NCBI GenBank assembly: GCA_947476195.1
Contig: CANJPT010000022.1
Coordinates: forward strand, 1-46,250
From: Lewinellaceae bacterium
GTDB lineage: Bacteria > Bacteroidota > Bacteroidia > Chitinophagales > Saprospiraceae
DNA length: 46,250 bases
Reading direction: 5' to 3'
Of the stretch, positions 42,801 through 46,250 are shown piece after piece; positions within the stretch are counted from its first letter, which is position 1, and each line of letters starts with the position of its first letter. The position numbers and the translations under genes were made by a program. Below the pieces are notes generated by a model. That model was not told the DNA's origin. It worked only from the letters and a program-made list of their open reading frames with translations, and did not search any database.

Positions 42801-44744
42801 ACCCCGGGCTTTACCTACCTCTGGAGCAATGGTGCTACTACAAAAGATCTTTCTGGTCTGACGGTTGGCACCTATACCGTAACGATTACAGATGCGAATG
42901 CGTGTGTGCGCAGCTTCCCATTCTCTGTTCCTAACGGAAATGTGTTGATTGGTGCAACGTATACAACGCAAGGTTCCTGTAACCAGGATGGTGCAATTAA
43001 CCTGTTCATCCCGGTGACGGCAGCGCTTCAAGCGCCCTTTACCATTACCTGGGGAGGTGCTGGCGCAACCATGCAGACCAACTCACTTACGCCTTCCATT
43101 ACAGGCCTGCCTTCAAACGTGTACAGCGTGACGGTGACGGCTTCTAATACAAACTTTATAGTGATCGCCCCCATTGCTGTTAACCAGTTAGATCCTGCCA
43201 GCGTGAACAGCAACACGACAAACCCATTCAGCGGTTTGTTGAAAAATGGTAAGATTACCTTGACCCCGGCTTTGGGAACGGTTTGCCCACTTACCTACCA
43301 GTGGGGGCCGCTTCCGCTCAATTCCACCTCCCATGAGGTATCTGGTCTTGGGCAGGGCACGTATTATGTAACCATCACCAACTCTTGCTCTGGTTGCACT
43401 TCAGTGCAGGAATTTCCACTCGTCTACAGCCCCTTGGTAATTGCAATCAATGGTGCAGGCGGATTGGTGCAGCCAGATTGCTCTAATAGCGCTACTGGTT
43501 TGATCAATATAACGGTACAAGGTGGTAATCCACCGTACACTTATGTGTGGTCTGGCCCGAACGGTTTAACAGAAACCACTGAAGATATTGCCGACCTGAA
43601 TTCGGGTGTGTATAATGTAGTCGCTACAGACCAGGATGGTAGGACCGCTACCAATGTTTTTACCCTCACGACCCAGTCTAACCTTAACATTACAAATGTC
43701 AATGAAACCTCTCTTTACGGTCCGTTCCAAGTGAGTGGTTACGGTATTTGTGATGGTATAGCAGCAGTGGTATTTACCCCAGGTTTTGGCACCAGCAATA
43801 TCGTTTGGAGCAATGGTGTAACGGGCATCAATAATACGGCACTTTGCGGTGGCCCGTACTCCGTTACGGTGACTGATGCAGCTGGTTGCACTTCTGTTTG
43901 GACAGACGATCTCTCTACGCCCTCGGCACTTGCAGCAAACCAACAATCAGATGGTGTTAAATGCCATAGTGATTGCAATGGCGATGCCAAAGTAATTCCA
44001 AGCGGTGGCGTAGGCCCTTACACAGTGATGTGGCCTTCAGGCCAAAGCGAGCCTGTGTCTGCCGGTGGTTTTTCAAAAGCAGTGAACCTCTGCGGGGGAG
44101 ATTATGAGGTGACCGTTACGGATAACAACGGGATTGAGGCCCTTATCACCGTTAATGTGCCACAACCACCTGAGATTGTAGTCAATTTCTCGCCAACTGC
44201 TCCAAGGAATTTCAATGCCTGCGACGGTGATATGCTTGCCCAGGTAAGCGGTGCGGTTTTGCCGATCACTTATTACTGGTACAGTGATCTACGAGGTGAT
44301 ACCTCTTCATTCGAACGCTATGAGAATCGTTGTTCTGGTGAAGTAGTATTCCTCTCCATTACAGATGCGAACGGTTGTGCCTTAAATGCCTCCGATACCA
44401 TTCCGTATCCGGAAGATGGTTGTTTCCGCGTCAGCCCGATCATCACGCCTGGACAGCAGGATGGCAACAATGACTATGTGAAAATCACATGCATCGAGAC
44501 CGCCCTGAAAAGTCATATTGAAATTTACAACCGTTGGGGGCAACTTGTCTTCTTAACGAAAGAAGGAGAAAGTTACTCTAATGATGCTCAGGGAGATCCA
44601 GAGCACAACTGGAATGGCCTCAATAATACGGGTCAAGCGCTGGCCGAAGGCGTTTACTACTATGTGCTAACTTACACCTTCATTAACGATATAGGTGAAG
44701 AAAAAGACGGTACAACCAAAGGTGCAATCAATTTACTCCGATAA
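39816..44744 (+). CDS. Cohesin/SprB-repeat adhesin with T9SS type B sorting domain
   Basis: The 1642-residue protein has a signal peptide (MKPILTQLFAGIFLLLASQAFGQ). Three cohesin-like domains follow at about 25-165, 185-325 and 345-470; the 'SMQFPITYNKDALKFDSL', 'SMQWAMHWDNTVLSFE' and 'SSEFALSYNPTELTYL' strands mark them. From about 490 to 1530 lie ten or more SprB-type repeats ('VSCFGGSNGAINLTPTGG', 'YTYLWSNGSTVQDPAGL', 'YTVTITDANAC'). The C-terminal domain from about 1536 is of type B ('GCFRVSPIITPGQQDGNND', 'IYNRWGQLVFL', 'INLLR'). SprB is the mobile gliding adhesin of Flavobacterium; by analogy this is a surface adhesin. The PorP/SprF-like gene downstream is the usual partner needed for its secretion. 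Confidence 0.9.
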   Translation: MKPILTQLFAGIFLLLASQAFGQAPNVTTSFVITSPAAPSPYSIGTHIVIELRVNGFTNVESMQFPITYNKDALKFDSLTNSAFSNWNAGNYVSVPASGKIGVSWDGYSGGANMPFSFPNGTALFKLHFTATSNGISTVNISAAAAPPALDVVGNGMPGVINYQSGGTPTFTLGSGFTPPPLVGFKIIANTIYIPQGERGCMPVTVNDFDSIVSMQWAMHWDNTVLSFECTRAYNLDGWSAGDFNSIYAPGRLLAGWSDPSGVGKTRADGVRIVDVCFKAIGAPGANTTVTIDGVGFPPGNGTAEAYNAKSVNVWTLANNPKGESGISAPINIIVVPQSNFDVTYSVDTVSAAQTTQACVAVKVKNFTAVTSSEFALSYNPTELTYLNTSFGANPLNLQASNITHVLNPGVIKFVWANASGATVANDAAIFTSCFTVIAPAPTQSNISFTTTPCPTQGCMVCTTITGMGTAKAGGGVSMARYNGWIKSAVLGPTLVVVSQVSCFGGNNGSINLSNPPSTTATNYAWAGPGINAGNQGMEDPTGLTAGTYTVTVTYSVGGTQTKSATIIQPTALAQTNSVNTVSCFGGSNGAINLTPTGGTAPYTYLWSNGSTVQDPAGLPVAIYTLNLTDANNCVLPPVNITVSGFAEMKLASTAVTDVTCSGLSTGAIEIAVSLGAGGYTYKWSNNSTTKNLTNMPAGSYSVTVTDLNGCTKVFSNLTIGSPTPLTASLVSKTDVKCAGSPTGTADITIAGGTGAKTVCWSTGNGPCASNMVDPTNLPSGNYTTVITDANGCTTTIANVVIAPPTNGVIAVTGTGTSALCFGQNTGSINLNVSGGWGNYTYLWDNTNPSLPDPPPIKDPVNVPPSLYVVTVTDGGQCTATQSVTVNGPQTDITEATVIQPVKCFNANDGSIDLNLAGGNGSPYNVTWSNTTLNGEAIGPLAPGTYQPTVSDNKGCTKVLSAVTITGPQVLQIDTTITAASPNNGTIILTITSGGTPGFTYLWSNGATTKDLSGLTVGTYTVTITDANACVRSFPFSVPNGNVLIGATYTTQGSCNQDGAINLFIPVTAALQAPFTITWGGAGATMQTNSLTPSITGLPSNVYSVTVTASNTNFIVIAPIAVNQLDPASVNSNTTNPFSGLLKNGKITLTPALGTVCPLTYQWGPLPLNSTSHEVSGLGQGTYYVTITNSCSGCTSVQEFPLVYSPLVIAINGAGGLVQPDCSNSATGLINITVQGGNPPYTYVWSGPNGLTETTEDIADLNSGVYNVVATDQDGRTATNVFTLTTQSNLNITNVNETSLYGPFQVSGYGICDGIAAVVFTPGFGTSNIVWSNGVTGINNTALCGGPYSVTVTDAAGCTSVWTDDLSTPSALAANQQSDGVKCHSDCNGDAKVIPSGGVGPYTVMWPSGQSEPVSAGGFSKAVNLCGGDYEVTVTDNNGIEALITVNVPQPPEIVVNFSPTAPRNFNACDGDMLAQVSGAVLPITYYWYSDLRGDTSSFERYENRCSGEVVFLSITDANGCALNASDTIPYPEDGCFRVSPIITPGQQDGNNDYVKITCIETALKSHIEIYNRWGQLVFLTKEGESYSNDAQGDPEHNWNGLNNTGQALAEGVYYYVLTYTFINDIGEEKDGTTKGAINLLR

Positions 44745-44759
44745 TATTAAGCACGAATA

Positions 44760-44794
44760 CTTTCCTGCCTGTCAGCTTTTGGCAGGCAGGAAAG
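44760..44794 (+). other. Strong hairpin between the adhesin and the PorP/SprF gene
   Basis: CTTTCCTGCCTG (44760-44771) pairs perfectly with CAGGCAGGAAAG (44783-44794) across an 11-nt loop. It lies 15 nt after the adhesin stop. No T-tract follows, so it is more likely an mRNA-stability or processing element than a terminator. Confidence 0.7.
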
Positions 44795-44871
44795 CTATGA
44801 CGGGCAAACAATCAGCTCCCTCCTCTGCCACTGCTAAGGCGAGACAATCATCCACACAAACTCGATTTTCA

Positions 44872-45828
44872 ATGAAAAAAATACTCTTTACCCTGCTTTT
44901 CGCCCTCAGTGCCATCGCTGCCTTTTCTCAAGAACAAGCCATTTATTCGCAATACCATGCTTTCCCGGTGTTCATTAACCCAGGCTACACAGGATTTGAA
45001 AACCAACACCAGTTCGTTGCTAACTACCGTAGTTCCTGGACCAATTTTCCGGAAAAGCCTTCGACCTACACCTTGATGTACAATGGCCCGGTTGGGGATA
45101 AACTTGCCCTGGGGGGGGCTTTGTTTTCCGACAATGCCGGTAGCGTCAGTACCACCAAGCTACAGATCAACTACGCATTTCGTTTCCAGGTAAAAAAATT
45201 GCGCATTGGTCTTGGGTTTTCTACGGAGTTCCTCAACCGTAAAGCCGACCTTGCATTGCTCAGCAATCCCATTGTAGACCGCAATGACGACGTGCTCGAA
45301 AGCCTCGTAGACGGACAGCAGATTTTTGATGCATCCATCGGGGGCTATGCCATTCACGATGACAAACTATTCATCGGATTTACCCTGCCCAATACAGTTC
45401 GTACCCGTTTGGATGAGGCGCCTGTGGCCGGTGAAGAATTAACTGGCGGTAATTTGTTGGAACACTATATCTTTCAGATGGGCTATAAGATCGACATGAA
45501 GGATCAAAACTTCAAACTTGTTCCAAGCATCACGATCCGAAAAATACGGGATACCCCTTACCAAATCGATCTTAACCTGCAAGCACGTTTACTGGATGAC
45601 AAACTCATAGCGGGCCTGACTTTTCGCCCAGGCGATAGTGGTGCTGCGATTTGTATGCTGGGTACTAAGGTCAGTCAGTTCCAGTTCTTCTATTCCTACG
45701 ACCTTTCGCTTTCTAACTTCCAGCAATATACCGGTGGCTCGCACGAATTGAGTGTAGCTTATACGTTTGCCCGAAAACCTAAATTGGTTTCGGCAACGCC
45801 TGCTGCGCCAGACACGATGAAGAAATAA
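44872..45828 (+). CDS. PorP/SprF-family type IX secretion outer-membrane protein
   Basis: The 318-residue product starts with a signal peptide (MKKILFTLLFALSAIAAFSQ). The mature N-terminus 'QAIYSQYHAFPVFINPGYTGF' is a PorP/SprF hallmark, as is 'NYRSSWTNFP'. Barrel strands follow through 'LQINYAFRFQVKKLRIGLGFS', 'YIFQMGYKI' and the final 'HELSVAYTFARKP'. PorP binds PorKN in the T9SS motor-proximal complex and SprF is needed for SprB export, so this protein likely serves the adhesin upstream. The gene is 127 nt after it. The longer frame from 44695 includes the hairpin and is rejected; ATG 44872 is the start. Confidence 0.9.
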   Translation: MKKILFTLLFALSAIAAFSQEQAIYSQYHAFPVFINPGYTGFENQHQFVANYRSSWTNFPEKPSTYTLMYNGPVGDKLALGGALFSDNAGSVSTTKLQINYAFRFQVKKLRIGLGFSTEFLNRKADLALLSNPIVDRNDDVLESLVDGQQIFDASIGGYAIHDDKLFIGFTLPNTVRTRLDEAPVAGEELTGGNLLEHYIFQMGYKIDMKDQNFKLVPSITIRKIRDTPYQIDLNLQARLLDDKLIAGLTFRPGDSGAAICMLGTKVSQFQFFYSYDLSLSNFQQYTGGSHELSVAYTFARKPKLVSATPAAPDTMKK

Positions 45829-45830
45829 TT

Positions 45831-45938
45831 GTCTGCTGGATCATTAGACTTTTAGACATTGGACTTGTGCAAGGGAAATCTAAAATCATGCACTCTCGTA
45901 ATTTAGTCCAACATCTAAAAGTCTAAAGTCTAGCAGAC
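45831..45938. repeat. Imperfect inverted repeat after the PorP/SprF gene
   Basis: Arms of about 33 bp (45831-45864, starting GTCTGCTGGATCATTAGACT, and 45906-45938) are inversely repeated with roughly six mismatches. They enclose a 41-nt spacer. The repeat begins 3 nt after the stop. It is not followed by a T-tract; the true terminator lies 40 nt downstream. Confidence 0.65.
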
Positions 45939-45977
45939 TTAAGGAATAGATGTCTTTAACAATTGGTTTTTGGGATG

Positions 45978-46013
45978 GCCTCTCTGCGAAAAGTCGCATG
46001 GGAGGCTTTTTTT
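45978..46013 (+). terminator. Rho-independent terminator of the adhesin-SprF unit
   Basis: GCCTCTCTGCG pairs with CGCATGGGAGGC (small internal irregularity) and TTTTTTT follows. Confidence 0.85.
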
Positions 46014-46250
46014 ATTCACAGGTTCCTAAAAGCCTGAAATTAAAAATTACGGTAGTGTTTGAATAACAAGTGGTAGATGAAAACTTGAAAAGTGTTCAAA
46101 AAGGCGTACAATATTTTGAATAAAAGATATAAAGGTGTCTTTTTTTTAAAAATTAGCTAAAATGGGTTGCGCAACTAAAATAGTAGCATTACTTTTGCTG
46201 CTCCTTTTTTCGGAAAGGGGCGTTTTAATCTTTTTTTGATTGTGGCCCTC
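46014..46250. other. Window end, AT-rich region leading to an outside gene
   Basis: No coding region is visible. A promoter candidate lies at 46167-46197; its gene must start beyond 46250 or nearby. Confidence 0.5.
46167..46197 (+). promoter_or_regulatory. Bacteroidota-type promoter near the window end
   Basis: TTG at 46167-46169 and TACTTTTG at 46190-46197 are 20 nt apart, the expected -33/-7 spacing. It follows a terminator and so probably drives a gene outside the window. Confidence 0.6.

Overview
The window looks like chromosome of a Bacteroidota member, most likely of the Saprospiria (Haliscomenobacter/Lewinella-like). Evidence: type IX secretion (T9SS) cargo with type A and type B C-terminal sorting domains, PorG-like and PorP/SprF-like outer-membrane proteins, SprB-type repeats, start codons without Shine-Dalgarno sequences, and several Bacteroidota sigma-type -7 boxes (TAnnTTTG). 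No rRNA, tRNA, CRISPR array, prophage or intact transposase gene was seen.

Layout. 1-8.1 kb: SH3-domain protein, VanZ-like protein, gamma-carbonic-anhydrase-like protein, Gfo/Idh/MocA oxidoreductase, PorG-like T9SS protein and a large double-cyclase/AAA/TPR signalling protein. 8.3-12.1 kb: pseudouridine synthase with a repetitive RGG-like tail, FAH-family hydrolase, enolase. 12.1-13.1 kb: a small accessory patch with a relic of a DinD/Bro-N gene and a RelE-type toxin-antitoxin pair. 13.1-17.9 kb (minus): operon of a lipoprotein and two T9SS type B cargo proteins. 18.0-19.1 kb (minus): a winged-helix regulator and a truncated nucleotidyltransferase, whose remains abut a 5'-truncated membrane-protein gene; a perfect 30-bp palindrome lies upstream. 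19.1-20.1 kb (minus): CorA. 20.8-28.3 kb: a 2512-residue adhesin with 17 tandem ~84-residue units. 28.3-34.3 kb: a block bounded by two 234-bp inverted copies of a MITE-like element, holding a frameshifted T9SS gene, purK, a lipoprotein gene, purE and a second CorA. 34.4-38.6 kb: an M43-type metalloprotease, then rnhB, an SRPBCC/GyrI protein and recO (minus) with a minisatellite in the leader. 38.9-45.8 kb: a cohesin-domain protein, a 1642-residue cohesin/SprB-repeat adhesin and a PorP/SprF-like partner.

How it fits together. Housekeeping genes (eno, purE, purK, rnhB, recO, corA) alternate with surface and secretion functions. The cohesin/SprB adhesin followed by PorP/SprF is the clearest functional cassette. 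The points most worth a second look are the inverted element pair and its relics, the broken regulator-nucleotidyltransferase module with its palindrome, micro-repeats abutting start codons, the minisatellite leader, and the cohesin-tipped adhesin cassette. All functional names are read from sequence motifs by eye; no database search was run.
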